A stretch of DNA of 64,000 nucleotides from Cryptomeria japonica (GCF_030272615.1 NC_081406.1:219528997-219592996); one strand, 5' to 3'; counted from the first letter of the stretch, positions 1-11,802 are shown. Program-made: numbers and translations. The notes: generated by a model from the sequence alone, not told the origin.

Positions 1-260
1 AAGAGAGCAGTACCCTCAACATATCACCAATGTATTAAAATCCCTTATAATGAAGTTGAAGTGATAGTAAAAGGTGATCCAAAAACATTCATATATTGAA
101 ACAACTTGCGACTAAGATAAAAAATAATAGTTCCAATCAATCAAGAAGCAACTCCATCTTCAAAATATGTTGATCCAAAATCATTGAAAGCTTCTACATC
201 AAAACAAGGTGAGCTCAAAGAAAATTTCAATGTTAAAGAAATGGGATATGATGAGTATAT
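1..260 (+). pseudogene. G1 protease-domain end and downstream linker (fragment)
   Basis: Frame 1 translates to the segment that follows the protease GRPWIH motif in G2, beginning VPSTYHQCIK and ending DEYIF. In-frame stops are at 97-99 (TGA) and 118-120 (TAA). The catalytic part of the retropepsin-like domain would lie upstream, outside the window. The frame is cut at 265 by the solo LTR and resumes at 1772 after removal of one 5-bp target copy, giving EYIFHIDQ against EYIFHVDQ in G2. It is non-functional. Confidence 0.85.
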
Positions 261-265
261 CTTTC

Positions 266-1767
266 TGTAGACACCTAAAAATGGTCAACGCTTGCGGAAT
301 CATACTTTAACATTTGCGCATTGCCTCATTTTAGGTTTTTGCGTCGCATTAACATTTCTCCTATGATTCACACTTGGTTTTTTATCATTTGCGAACATCG
401 AGTCATTCTTCTACATTCCTTATTCGTCTCGCTCTCAAATTTGGTCTTGTCGACAACACTATCCAATCATGATTTTGATCGATTTTATCTTGTCGCATCA
501 ATATGCGTGCTAATTTGTCATCATTTTTGACATCGTCAATCCTAATTAGGGTTTTGTCCTCTTATCAATCTTGTAGATTTGCGATTGATTTGTCATTGAT
601 CGTTGTCCTCTTATCAATCTTATCATCTGGTGATCGATTTGTCATTAATCCTTATCATTTTCAATCTTGTCGTTTTGCGATCAATTTGTCATCAGTCGTT
701 GTCATGTTCGATCTTGCCATTTTGCGATCGATTTGTCATTGATCGTGGTCATTTTTAATCTTGTCATCTTGCAATCTATTTTGTCATCGATCCTTGTCCT
801 CTTGTCGATCTTGTCATTGTGCGATTGATTTGTCATCAATCATTGTCTGTCTCAATTAGGTCAATTTGGATCAATTTGTCATTGTTCCTTGTCAATTGGT
901 GTATTTATCAGTCAAATCATTTAATCAAATCAAATCGAGTCAATTATCTTTCAAGACCTAATTCATCTTCTAGGGTTTCGTGATTTAATCATTTAACCTT
1001 GTGTGTGTCATTTCTTCCTTTAGGATTAATAAATTGTTTATTTATCCTAAGTCTTCTCATTACAATTAAATGTTCATTTAATTGGCTAATTATTCCTCTT
1101 TGTGAATTAATTAATAAATGACAAATTATTAATTAATTTACCTAATTTCTAATTTCATTTTTTCTAATTCCTAATTTCAATTTCTTCCTATTTCCCTCCT
1201 AAATTCATGGGAATGACATTTCAATTTGTCATAATTTGTCATAATTGACAATCAATCAATTTTTGACATAGAAGTTGTCATAAATTGTCATAAATTATCA
1301 ATCAACAAATTTTGCATAGAAAGTGCATAATTTGTTATAATTTGTCATATTGATCTGCAATTTCCATTTGAATTGCATCATGCTAATCTTGTCATTTCTC
1401 CAATTTATCTATAAATTGGATGATCTTCATCAATCAAAGCTAATTGGTAATCAGACTATCGAATTTACGCTTCTAGTACTCTTGATCAATAATCAATGTC
1501 AATCTTGCTTTCAATTATGTATGTGCACTTGTAGGTGAGATCCACAACCAAACCATTTGAAGAGGAAAGAAGAACAATGGAGCCGCATGAAGGAGCATTC
1601 AAATCGTACCTTTGGTTTGCTTAATTTCTAGTTTTGAATGTTTGATTTCATGTCTCTATTGAGTGTGCTTAGGATAGATTCATTACATTCTAGCCTTTTG
1701 TGATTAGACAATAATTAATGACCAATATTGAATTTGTTTGTGATGATTCCTAATTTCCTATGCTACA
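266..1767 (+). repeat. Solo LTR S1 (1502 bp) with perfect TSD CTTTC
   Basis: It begins TGTAGACACC and ends ATGCTACA, so the outermost bases form the inverted repeat TGTAG/CTACA. It is flanked by CTTTC at 261-265 and CTTTC at 1768-1772. Removing it with one TSD copy restores the G1 reading frame exactly, which proves the insertion. The first ten bases match the G1/G2 LTR start, but the body differs, so this is a related gypsy family. It contains a 48-bp tandem repeat (565-853) and AT-rich hairpins near 1030-1140. I see no coding region; the 69- and 79-codon open frames here follow the tandem repeat. Confidence 0.92.
565..853 (+). repeat. Six-copy ~48-bp tandem repeat inside solo LTR S1
   Basis: Units start near 565, 615, 662, 709, 756 and 806 and share the pattern ATCTTGT, TTGCGATC, GATTTGTCAT. 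Copies differ at several bases each. The array lies in the first half of the LTR, where promoter sequences would be expected. Confidence 0.8.
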
Positions 1768-1771
1768 CTTT

Positions 1772-2839
1772 CATATCGATCAAATCCCACCATCTCCTAA
1801 GACATTTAGTCTATAGGAACAACCTACAAAAAATTTGCAATATCAAGGAAGTAAGTGTGAACTACCCAGTGTTGTGGCTACTAATTTTGAATGCAAACCT
1901 CCTCTAGTGGTACAAGAAACTCTTGATATCTATAGTCCTAAGAGTGGTTCCAATGAATAATCTATTGAATATATCACCAGCCCTATTGAGAACTCATGTA
2001 GCCTTACCATTTCATCTTCTCATTCCATTTCCACTCTGCTCCTACACTTGGAGCAACAAGAATCACAAAAGCCCTTACTCATTAGGGATCACAAATCAAG
2101 CTTGAAAAGAAAAAGCTAAAAATAAAAATTAAAGAGAAGTTCTTTAGTCCAAATCAAAACCAAAATCATTTGGACTCTACAAAAATAAAATTCAAGGAAA
2201 AAAATCCTATCAAGGAAAAAGAACAAGAGTTGATCTCCCCTAATATTAAAATAACTGGGGGCAAAAATTCTAAAATTTCAAGTCAAAAGAAATACTTGTT
2301 GATCCTAAGTCTCCATCATGCCATGATACTTTCACTTCTTTTTGCAATCATAATCCTTCATTCCTCATCCACTTGTTTCACACACCCATCCCCTTTTGAT
2401 GATACATTACATCAATGGACCTTTAATGGAACTTCCTTGAAGGAATTTGTTGTCAAGGATGCGCAAACTTCTTTAGGCGACACACATATGGACCAATGTT
2501 GTCCACACATTAGTAATTCTACCCTAGTTCCTTCATCAAGGAAGACAATCAAGGGAGCAAGCAACACATCATTCAGTCAAGGTATATCAACAACGTATGA
2601 GTTGGAGTTGTAACCATAAGGTGAAGCTTCACACATTTGAGGTGGGTGACTTAGTACTTAGAGATAATTCTAAGAATTGGCAAGATAGAGAAAATAAGGC
2701 TAAGTTTGAACCAAATTGCCTTGGCCCTTACATCATCACAACATTATATAGACCAAGTGCATATCAGATCTCAACACTAGAAAGAGAAAATTTGGAAGAT
2801 CTCATCAATAACATGCACCTTCACAGGTTTTACGCATAG
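1772..2839 (+). pseudogene. G1 polyprotein C-terminal part: linker, hydrophobic helix, GPY/F domain
   Basis: It continues the protein interrupted at 265. By eye it aligns along its whole length to residues ~283-628 of the G2 segment at 15160-17079. It includes a Lys/Gln-rich linker, a hydrophobic stretch (LLILSLHHAMILSLLFAIII, about 2296-2355) and the integrase C-terminal module with GPY and the closing HLHRFY (about 2690-2836). As in G2, no RT, RNase H or integrase core lies between protease and GPY/F. At least one frameshift between 1772 and 2170, another near 2600 and several stops make it inactive. A plain internal deletion in the family ancestor is the simplest reading. Confidence 0.85.
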
Positions 2840-3862
2840 TTTTTTAGAGTATCTCAATCAAGAAATACAAAAAAAAAATGTTACTTGGTGAAAACCTGGC
2901 AAACAGGCACCTTATGACACAACAAAAAAATTTAAAAATTTAAAAAAGTAAAGAGACATAAATTCTCCCAACAATGATAACCACTTCGATAGTGCCTTGG
3001 GCAAGTACCATGGTGAAAATCAGGTTACCAACGCAATGTGTAGATTCTTTTCTCCTTCCTCCTTCAAAATTTAGTTTCACCCTTTCACTTTGCATACACT
3101 CACAACCTTGCATTTCACAATAAATTGTCCCATTTCCATCATGGCTTGTTATTGATCTACTTAAGATTAGTTCACCATCCATAATAAACATCTTTTCTAT
3201 ACCTTGCCACCTTTTCATTTCATAATAAACCAGGTCCAAAAGATTACTTGGAGCATACCCTAAATCTAGTGATGGAAGTGGAACCTTGAGCATCACATGT
3301 TCTAAGGATTATCATCTTTTCATCCCTTCTTTTCGCACACAAGTCATAATAAAAGATCATTTGCATCGTCAATTCACAATAAAGTTTCATTCTTCTTTGT
3401 AATATAGTATTGGTTTCATGGATTTAGTCAATTTCAAATGAGACGCACACAACAGTGAGCTTTCAACAAATCAAATCCTTTAGCAGACTTTGGGAACAAC
3501 ATGGTTTTTAGCATAATCTATCCTTTATCAAGATAACAACATTGTGACCAGAACGAACATGTTAACACATGTGGAAAGAAACACAATTAACTTGAGGATT
3601 CCATTGGATGTTGGGGTCAAGTCTTGGTTTTCTCTTGATTTTATTTTTTATGGTGACATGTCTTAGCTTTTCCGAGATGTCTTTGACTAGAGATTCTATC
3701 TCTAGGATGTCTTTGACTAGAAAGGCAAGGATGGGGTATGTTCACCTGTTTTGTTGTCTATGGATTCTCTCTTAGTAATACTATGGCTTGTCCAAGGATA
3801 TGAGGACACTATGAGTCTAGTGTAAACTAGGACATTCCTTGTTTGTGACTATATGATCTCCA
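2840..3862 (+). other. G1 3' noncoding region, part 1
   Basis: No credible gene is present. The stretch matches the reverse complement of G2 14100-15159, including a conserved block with GGCAAACAGGCACCTT just after the polyprotein stop. The match stops near 3862 at CTCCAT, where the inverted copia LTR begins. The 118-codon minus-strand open frame (2940-3296) is not conserved in G2. Confidence 0.7.
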
Positions 3863-4915
3863 TTTAAGGAGACAACTGAGAGGGGTGGGGGGGGGGGGGT
3901 GAATCAGTTGTCAAATAAATTCAAACCAAAAACTTATTAACTAACTTAATGCTTAATACCAGTAAAACAGTTAAGTGTGCCGATAGACAGTGTTAACAGT
4001 AAATTGCTATACCAATAAGGATTAATGCATGAAACATAAACATAATGTCATCCACAACACATGACACCAATATTTATACGTGGAAACCCTGTAAGGGGAA
4101 AAACCATGGTGGGAAACCTTACCCAGAATCATATGATACTACTACAGATAGTATGTGTACATAAATGGGGTCTGCACATGCAGAAAGGCCAACAGCCTAG
4201 AGCTCACTACTCAATCACAAAATGGGAGTCACACTGACTATAGTTGGATGGTTAAATCCAATAAGAATGTACTGCACCAAATAGCATCTTCATATGTTGG
4301 ATTTAGTACCAATGTAATGCTGATATGCTTCTGCAAAAACCTAACTTCACCTTCAAATGATGTCTTCATGTATATCCCTACTTGATCTTGTATATACCTT
4401 TACACAATTCTTTTTTGCATTCCACACACTTGATCTTACAAATCAGATCTTACATTTATACCATACCCTAAGACCAATTTTAGTAGGTCGGCTCTACAAG
4501 ATATTACAATAAAAATATTTTACAAACAATATAATATTCGATGCAATAACTGATTGAACATGTCGGCTTAATGCATTTACAACAATAATAAATTATCTCC
4601 ATAGTGTGTCATATTGATCTGGAAAAGATAAACCTACCAGTGAAACCCTAGATAACCTGGACCTATTTTGCTGGTAAAGGCAAATATGGAAATATGAATA
4701 TACCAATGATTAATTCTTCAAAACAAAGTGTCTACATGATGTCTTTGACATTACCAAGTGTCTTCCATATCATTCTAGGTACTGGTGAACAATATATCCT
4801 GCCGGTGAACCATATACCAGTAACTATTGCACAATTTACTGCTTGCCGGTGAATGTTGCTGGATCTCCAAAGTAGGTGTTGACATCAATGACAAAACCAT
4901 ACCAAAATACCAACA
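3863..4915 (-). repeat. Solo LTR of the copia A family, inverted
   Basis: The reverse complement matches the copia A LTRs: start TGTTGGTATTTTG at 4915 and end with the C-tract/TCAGTTGTC signature near 3871-3899. The terminal GGGACCTAACA expected at the left end is replaced by diverged bases, so the left boundary is approximate and no clear TSD is seen. The G tract at 3887-3899 is an expanded version of the LTR-end C tract. No internal region or second LTR is attached, so it is solo. Confidence 0.85.
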
Positions 4916-5991
4916 ATATAAACATTATATTCATGCATCCATTGGCATTAGTGCATATACATTTTCATTATACATAACATTAACATAAAAGGTACAAAAA
5001 TTATAAGGCATAGGATCATCCACATAGATTGCATTGCATGAAAGATTGCACCTCAAAATCATCATATTCATATAATATAAGCAACATAAAATCATAAATG
5101 CATCCATAGCATAGATCATCACATAAGCATATTGCATCACATGAACATATTTCATAAGCATCATGCACAATCAACACATTCCATAAATCATAATCTCATC
5201 ATAAGGCATATAGAACATCACGTCACATAGGAGAACATGCATATAACTACCACAAGGAGTGAGTCATCTCATATATCAAAAAATAATGTGTCTTGATACA
5301 ATGATGTCAAAGTCATATGGCCACAAAATCACCCGAAGGTGTCTACATCATCATATAGAAACTGATACAAAATGGCATCCAAGAGAGCTATGATGAAGAC
5401 CCTCCCTTGAAGTCATTTTCTATGCTTATGTTTATCACATAGCATTGCATCCTAGTGTATATGTTTGTCACATTGCACTATATCCTACCTTGTTAGAGAA
5501 CTCACCAGATTTTATCAATTCGACGAGTTATCCTATTTTTAGCTTAGCAAACCTGCCTATTTTAGGGAACCTGTTGAGTGAATCCTCTCAACAGCTTATC
5601 CAATTGGTGATGCATGTAGATATCACATGTTTACTGATTCTAGCCTTGTTTTCAGTTTGTCTTTCCTAGACCACCTATTTGAGTGAATCATCTCTGCATC
5701 TTATCCAGTTGAGAACATGTGTTCATCACATACTGTCAATTTTTGCCTTTTCATGATTTTGTTGATTCCTTTTGAGTTAGTCTTTTTCTTGCATGACATT
5801 GTCACCCTATCTTATCAATCCTTTCTAGCCTTTCTTTCTTATCGAGGGATTGTCTACGATCTTTTTTTTTTTAAATTCATCCAATCTCTTGAGGGGGCAT
5901 ATAATTCCTGTCTTGGGGAAACTTTCTTTCAGTTTATCTTATCTTCTTTGAGCCAACACAACAAGCTACAATGTCTCAAAGTGGGGCAAAA
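4916..5991 (+). other. G1 3' noncoding region, part 2, with polypurine tract
   Basis: About 5220-5350 matches the reverse complement of G2 13490-13630, including the block around GAAGGTGTCTACATCATCAT. From about 5400 to 5940 the sequence differs from G2: where G2 carries the PMD fragment, G1 has diffuse imperfect repeats (GAGTGAATC, CTTATCCA). The end AAGTGGGGCAAAA (about 5979-5991) is the polypurine tract just before the LTR. No gene is seen. Confidence 0.7.
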
Positions 5992-6365
5992 TATAGACAC
6001 CTGAAATTGTCCAACTTAATTAAATAAATATTTTATCCTAATACTTCTATTAATTAAATAAATTCTTATTTATTTAATTAATTCATTTATCCTCTTTTAA
6101 GACTTTCCTCATTTAAATAAATATTTTTATTTATTTAAATTATCTTTTCCCTAAATTAAATAAATATTGTATTTATTCGATTGGTCCCACTTCCTCTATT
6201 AATTAAATAAATCTTTATTTAATTAATTCATTAGCTTTTTCCCTTCTATGACACATGTCATTTATCTTTTAATTTTCCTCTACCTACCCCCTTCATATTT
6301 TATTATTTCCTCTACCTACCCTTTAATCATAACCTGCCATTTATCTTTTCACCTCTTAATCTTAT
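5992..6365 (+). repeat. G1 3' LTR, segment 1
   Basis: It starts TATAGACACC, a one-base change from the family start TGTAGACACC, directly after the polypurine tract. It contains the AT-rich hairpin array seen in G2 (about 6019-6235). It is cut at 6365 by solo LTR S2 and resumes at 7738. Confidence 0.85.
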
Positions 6366-7732
6366 TGATGCCCTACTAAATGGACAAGATTAGTCAAAAA
6401 ACCACACACAAGACAAAAAAAACGGTTAATGTTAGTCAATCAAAAACCAATCTAAAAAGGCATATCAAGAGAGACACTAAAAACGTGAAAGCATATTTAA
6501 CTAAGGAAGCAAATATGATGAGGCATCTCCAAATACCTCCTAACATGCTCTTAGATTCTTTCTCCCTTGTTCCTCTCCTCTCCAAGTTCCAAAATAGTGT
6601 AGCTCTCAGCAGCCTTTTGCACTATGGATGCTTATGGAGGATTGAGATTGTAGTATTGCACTCCAAAATGTGAAATGAAAAGCTAATACTAAGTTATTGA
6701 TACTAAAATGATTTATTTTATCCAAAATGACAATACATGAGTTGATTATGCTAAAATGCTCTCTTAAAATGCCTATAGCTTAAATGCATACAAGTTTTCA
6801 GGATCTGGATTATGAAGAAATGGGCTTTATTTATTGGAAAAATGGAGCAATGGATGGTTGAGATTGAGCAATCTCAACAAGGGTCAGGATTGAATGATTT
6901 CAAATCCATGTGAGGGCTTTCAACCCAATCCCAGGATGACAAGTGTCAATGTGAGATAGGTTGAGAGGGGAGGAAATAAGCATTTAAATGCTTGATATGA
7001 CCTTGGGAGTTAAAGTCAAGGTTGGTTGAATGAATAAACTCTTTATTCAAAGAATAAAGCTTTTATCCAATGGATAAACTCATGTGCAAATGTGAAATGG
7101 ATGAATATGGTCAAAACAATAAATGTTTGGGGGGACAAGTTTGAAATAACCATAAATGGTTATGTAAGAGCCATTAGTGGTCTTGGAAGACTTTGGGGGT
7201 TAATTTGTTGAACACACAAAGCATTAAATGCTTTTCAAAGACTTTGGAGTCTTTGAGAAGTGACTCCATTTTGCTTAGGAATGTGACAATAATTAGGGGA
7301 TGGATTAGGCTAATTAGGAAGGGGTTAGAAGAATCTAGAAGGGGATTAGATTTTGCAAGTGGATTTGGTGGGTGAGGGAAAATAGGATTTTATTAAAATA
7401 AAATTAGTTTATTTCAATAAATGTGTGCAAGTTGCATTCGTAGGAAAATGCAAGTGGGGTGGGGATAATGATTTAAATAAATGTTTTATTTAATTTATTT
7501 AAAAGAGGAAAAAGGGGATTTAATTAAATAAATAGATTTTATTTATTTAATTGATTTGTATTTGGTTTAATGAATTAATTAAAATAAATTGAATAATTTA
7601 TTTAATTAATAGAAGAATGTTTGGAGATGAATTAATTAAATATTAATTTAATTAACTGATGGCTAGTGGTTTTTTAATCAAATAAATAGCAAATATTTAT
7701 TTAATTAAGCTAGACAGATTTGTGTGACTACA
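6366..7732 (-). repeat. Solo LTR S2 (1367 bp) with perfect TSD CTTAT
   Basis: It is bounded by TG...CA and flanked by CTTAT at 6361-6365 and 7733-7737. The joined flanks restore the G1 LTR text through ATCTTATCCCTCC. I orient it minus because the reverse complement starts TGTAGTCACAC, like the TGTAGACACC family, followed by AT-rich hairpins. The 97-codon plus-strand frame at 6380-6673 has no recognisable domain and is treated as chance. Confidence 0.9.
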
Positions 7733-7737
7733 CTTAT

Positions 7738-7842
7738 CCCTCCATTTTCTAAAGTGTCTTCTATATAAGAGGATTATTTTATCCTTCTAATCCTAATGCA
7801 TCTAATCAATCACCTAGCTAATGAGCCTAATCAACAACCTAA
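7738..7842 (+). repeat. G1 3' LTR, segment 2 (TATA region)
   Basis: It matches the reverse complement of the G2 LTR just past the S2 insertion. It holds an intact TATA-box motif CTATATAAG at 7761-7769, at the same place as in the G2 5' LTR. It is cut at 7843 by copia B and resumes at 35653. Confidence 0.8.
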
Positions 7843-9955
7843 TGTTGGCATTATTGTCATTGATGTCAACTAGTTGCAGAGAAACCAAAGTTGTAGAGGT
7901 TCAAAGTTTGATGTCAAAAAGTTATAGAGAACTACATGGTTGCAAATTGTAGAGTGATTAGGGTTGTACTGTGAGGTTAGACAAAATACAGGTGTGTCAT
8001 GACCAAAAATTGCAAGGTTCATTCATGCTATTTACCCTCCAAATAGTCTTTGTCATTTCCCTTAAGCCTTGGGTTTAGAAATTTAAATTGTCTCTATCAC
8101 TACCCTCATGCCTAGGGTTTAGGGGTTTATGCCTTTGTATTAAATTTCTTTTTGTAAAAAAACCTTCTACGTTATATTTTTAAGTTACTTTTTTCACATA
8201 AGCTGAGGATTGTTCTTATCATTGAATGGGGCCAAGTTATTTTTTCCTAAGTGATTAATATTTTTATCGGACTCTTTTATTATGTTCCTGAGTCCTAGCA
8301 CTTTATTTCTCTCCCCGTGGGTGGGTCCCTTTACCCCTGCTTATTAATGTTTTGGCTTTAATTTTTTATTAAGTCCTAAGTCTATGAAAAATTTATTAAA
8401 GTTCGGGCTACTAAAGGTACACCAATTATGCACATGGCTTATTAGACAATAGTGTTTTAATCGCATAAAAAAGGTTTATGTTGGTTAAGAGGCTAAAGTT
8501 AATGGTCACCACGATAGGGAAGGTAACCTTCAATTTGATCCAACAACCAATGTTGTCCCACGATGAAAGATGCAGGGAAGTTAATCTTTGTGGCATCATG
8601 AGATTCTACCATGTGTTTCTATTGGGCATTCAAGCGGTCAAGGTAGACCGTGGGGCCACTGTGATGTGTTGTACAGGTAGGACCAATGCAGAGTATTCTC
8701 ATTGGTCGAGAGTAGATTCTTTTTCCAAAGGGGAGGTCAATATCCATTTTACTTATGCAGATTGTTCGATTTGCCCACTTTATAGAAGATCTACGGTGGA
8801 GATTTAAAGTTGAGACAAAGTTTTTTCATGCCATTTATGTGTAGTTCAAACCAGAAACGCAAAGTGATTGTTACAGGGATGTATGTGATAGATCGATATT
8901 AACCAAATGATTTGGAAGCCAATTATGATGACATATGGAAACCAAGTGGACATCAAATGGGATCAGATATGAAGGTCAGTTCTAACAAAGATGGAGGATG
9001 ATTTAAAGAGTTGGTTGTTGATTTCTTTAGGACAGGTTGAGAACATGAAGTATACATGATGATCAAGTCCTCCTGGATCAATGTCATAGATTCAAAATTG
9101 ATCATGAATATAGGTTAGCTATTTGTGTGTCTAGGAACTCGAATTGCCAACTAGATTGACTAAATGAATGATCTACATGTTGCTTAGGAAATAGTATAGA
9201 TCATGTGGCATGACAACGATGCAAACTGTTTTGTCTAATCTAGGATGAGTTATGATCCAACCAATCTCCTGAAGGTGGATGCTGAATATTAAAAAAAAAA
9301 GCATAGACTTGTCAATATATTTTTCGAGAGCTTAATAGAGTTGATTGTATTGAGTGATAGCTGAGAGAGAGTAACTAGTAGAAACAAAGATAAAGAAAGA
9401 AGAACAGACAGAGAACAACAAATACTATCAACTAGATTGTAGAAGGCAGAGACAATTAGAGGCAACAAGTAGTTGAACAGAGGTAGAATGAACAAATGAA
9501 GGAAAGTAGAGCAGAACAAAAGTGCAGAGAGTAGATAGAGAGAAAAGACAGAAGGTATCCAGTAAGGTGCTACAAAACTTAATTTGTAGTGAGGTATCTA
9601 ATTTGTAGTTGAATATGCATAGTAATCTTTGAGTGGGTGCTCAGAGCAAAGGTAGGTACTCCTTTGAGTTGTAGCTTATAAAATTAGGGTTTGGTGCTCC
9701 TTGGGTTGGTTCCCTAAACAATTTATAATCAATGATTCATTGTGAGGCTGGATTGGAGCAGAAGACTCCAACAACTATTCTCACCAAGGTATTTCCCATA
9801 TTGGGTTTTCCTCATATATTTTGTGTTATGTGATGTGCTCTTGTGTGTGTAAGTGCTTATGTTTACAGTACATTCTTAAAATCTACAGATTGAACTTAAA
9901 GTTTTAAAACACACTAATTCACTCCCCCCTTCTCAGTGTCCATTTGTGTTCTTCA
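7843..9955 (+). repeat. Copia B 5' LTR
   Basis: It starts TGTTGGCATT and ends TTCTTCA right before the PBS. It is collinear with 33558-35652. The end carries the C-rich signature (ATTCACTCCCCCC...CAGTGTCC) also seen in copia A. Open frames such as 8478-8807 and 9289-9519 are LTR noncoding sequence repeated, with breaks, in the 3' LTR. Confidence 0.88.
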
Positions 9956-9957
9956 AT

Positions 9958-9971
9958 TGGTATCAAAGCCC
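9958..9971 (+). other. Copia B primer-binding site
   Basis: TGGTATCAAAGCCC begins two bases after the 5' LTR. It is the copia-type site complementary to the 3' end of initiator methionine tRNA, with one A replacing the G of TGGTATCAGAGCC seen in copia A. Confidence 0.8.
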
Positions 9972-10031
9972 TAGGTTCCCTCATAGTAAAAAAATTTCTC
10001 TAGCTTGGGTATATCCTGTTTAGTGAACACA

Positions 10032-10101
10032 ATGGCTAGGAACAAATCCTTCTCTAAAGCACCTATGTTTGATGGCACCAACTATGCCTTCTGGAGTAGA
10101 A
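10032..10101 (+). pseudogene. Copia B gag, N-terminal piece
   Basis: An ATG at 10032 opens a frame ending FDGTNYAFWSR, the typical start of plant copia Gag (FxGxNYxxWxxxM). The frame is cut after the FWSR codons by copia A, with TSD TAGAA at 10097-10101, and resumes at 28425 with METYF. This junction fixes the insertion point to the base. Confidence 0.85.
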
Positions 10102-11023
10102 TGTTGGTATTTTGAATATGTTGATATGGTTTTGTCATTGATGTCAACACTTGTCATTGCTTGTCAATACTTATCAGCACTTAGAGACTTTAGGTTATGT
10201 TCACCAACAAAATAGAGAATTGTGCAAGTCACTGGTATTTGGTTCACCGACATATTGTATTGTTCATTGGCACTTGGAATGAATTGAAGACTACTTGGTT
10301 ATGTTGAAGACATTATTCAATCACTTGGTTTTGGTGATTTGGGTATTTATTTATTTGGGTTTGCATATTTGTTGTTACTGGCAAATAGGTCCATGATAAG
10401 CATCGGTAGACTTATCTATTCCAGATCAACATGACATGTTATGGAGATGATTTATTATTGTTGTAAATGTATTGAGATGACATCATGCATCGGATATTGA
10501 TTTGTTTGTAATTGATTTTATTGTAATATCTTTTAGTAAGCCGACCTATTCAATTGGTCCTAGGTTATGGTATATATGTAAGATCTTATTCGTTAGATCA
10601 AATGGAGATGGGATTGTGAATGTGAAAAGGATTGCAATAAGGTATATGCAAAAATAAGTAGAGCTATACACACAGACATCATTTGAAGGTTGAAGGAGGG
10701 TTTTGAAGAAGGCAATTAGAACTAAACTGGTACTGAATCCAACATATGAAGATGCTATTTTATGCAGTTCATTATCATTGGATTTAACCATCCAATTGCA
10801 GTCAGTGTGACTCTCATTTTTTGATTGAGCAGTGAGCTCCAGGCAGCTGGTCTTTCTACATGTGCAGAATCCATGTTGTAAACACATACTATCTGCAGTA
10901 GTGTCATTTGATTGTGGGTGAGGCTTCCCACTGTGGTTTTTCCCCTTATAGGGTTTCCACGTACAAACATTGGTGTTATGTGTTGTGGATGTTATTGTCT
11001 TTTTGTTACATGCATTAATCTTT
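10102..11023 (+). repeat. Copia A 5' LTR, first part
   Basis: It aligns with 27344-28265 of the 3' LTR. A TATA-like GGTATATATGTAAG lies at about 10569-10582. The LTR breaks at CTTTACC, where the G2 target duplication (ACCTG, 11024-11028) begins. Confidence 0.92.
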
Positions 11024-11028
11024 ACCTG

Positions 11029-11787
11029 TGTTTATGGTGAAAATGGATAACAATAATAATGATATTCAACCACAAAACCCTAGCCTAACAACAACAAAGG
11101 TCCACCATAACATATGAAGATTACCTGAGACAATGCAAATCAAATGAAATCACAAAGATTATACCATCACATGTTGAATAGGGTTTGGATCTCCATTCTT
11201 CCTATCTCCATTGATCTTGCTTGATATATTTGCTCTTAGATTTTATGTGCACAAGAGCTCAACAAAGAACAGAATGTGGTTGCAAGTAGGATCACCTATG
11301 TTCAAAAGCGTAGTATTGATTAGAATGATTGGTTAGGGATGATAATGAAGGAAGCATCTCCTTATTTAGAAGATACTATAAGAAATGGAGGGATAAGATT
11401 AAGAGGTGTAAAAGAAGGTCGGCTATGATTAGAGGGTAGGTAAAAGAAATAATAAAATAATGAAAGGGGTAGGTAGTGTATGAATTAAGAGATAAATGAC
11501 ATGTGTCATGGGTAGAAAAGGTTAATGAATTAATTAAATAAATAAAGATTTATTTAATTAATAGAAGGAGTGAGATCAATTAAATAAATAAGATATTTAT
11601 TTAATTTAGGAAAAGGATAATTTAAATAAATAAATGTATTTATTTAAATGAGAAATAAGGTTAGAGGAGGATAAATGAATTAATTAAATAAATAAAGATT
11701 TATTTAATTAATAGAAAAATTAAGTTTAGATAATTAAATTAATTAAAATATTTATTTAATTAGACATGACAATTTTAGGTGTCTACA
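11029..11787 (-). repeat. G2 3' LTR
   Basis: On the minus strand it starts TGTAGACACC (11787) and ends CATAAACA (11029). It differs from the 5' LTR by scattered substitutions and lacks a ~30-bp segment present there. Its TATA position (11361-11369) reads CTAAATAAG, a disrupted form of CTATATAAG. Confidence 0.92.
11529..11763 (-). repeat. Array of five AT-rich hairpins in the G2 LTR
   Basis: Perfect 15-bp arms (ATTAATTAAATAAAT) with loop AAAG occur at 11529-11562 and again at 11679-11712. Related inverted repeats lie between and after them, near 11578-11611, 11620-11648 and 11727-11760. The array occupies the start of the LTR, where U3 would be. The 5' LTR (22314-22550) and the G1 LTR carry the same array. 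Confidence 0.88.
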
Positions 11788-11802
11788 TTTTGCCCCTCTT
11801 TG
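11788..11802 (-). other. G2 polypurine tract
   Basis: Minus strand reads AAAGAGGGGCAAAA directly before the LTR start TGTAGACACC. This is the expected plus-strand primer position. G1 has AAGTGGGGCAAAA at the same place. Confidence 0.85.

Noticed and set aside
321-742. Two overlapping open frames of 69 and 79 codons
   Set aside because: They follow the 48-bp tandem array of solo LTR S1 and its low-complexity Leu/Ser/Ile translation; no family and no conservation.
2940-3296. Minus-strand 118-codon frame in the G1 3' region
   Set aside because: Not kept in the homologous G2 interval.
3851-3862. ATATG/ATATA as TSD of the inverted copia LTR
   Set aside because: It would leave the LTR end without its terminal bases and conflicts with the G2 alignment through CTCCAT; boundary left open.
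8478-8807. 109-codon open frame in the copia B 5' LTR
   Set aside because: The 3' LTR copy (34261-34494) breaks the frame; LTR noncoding sequence.
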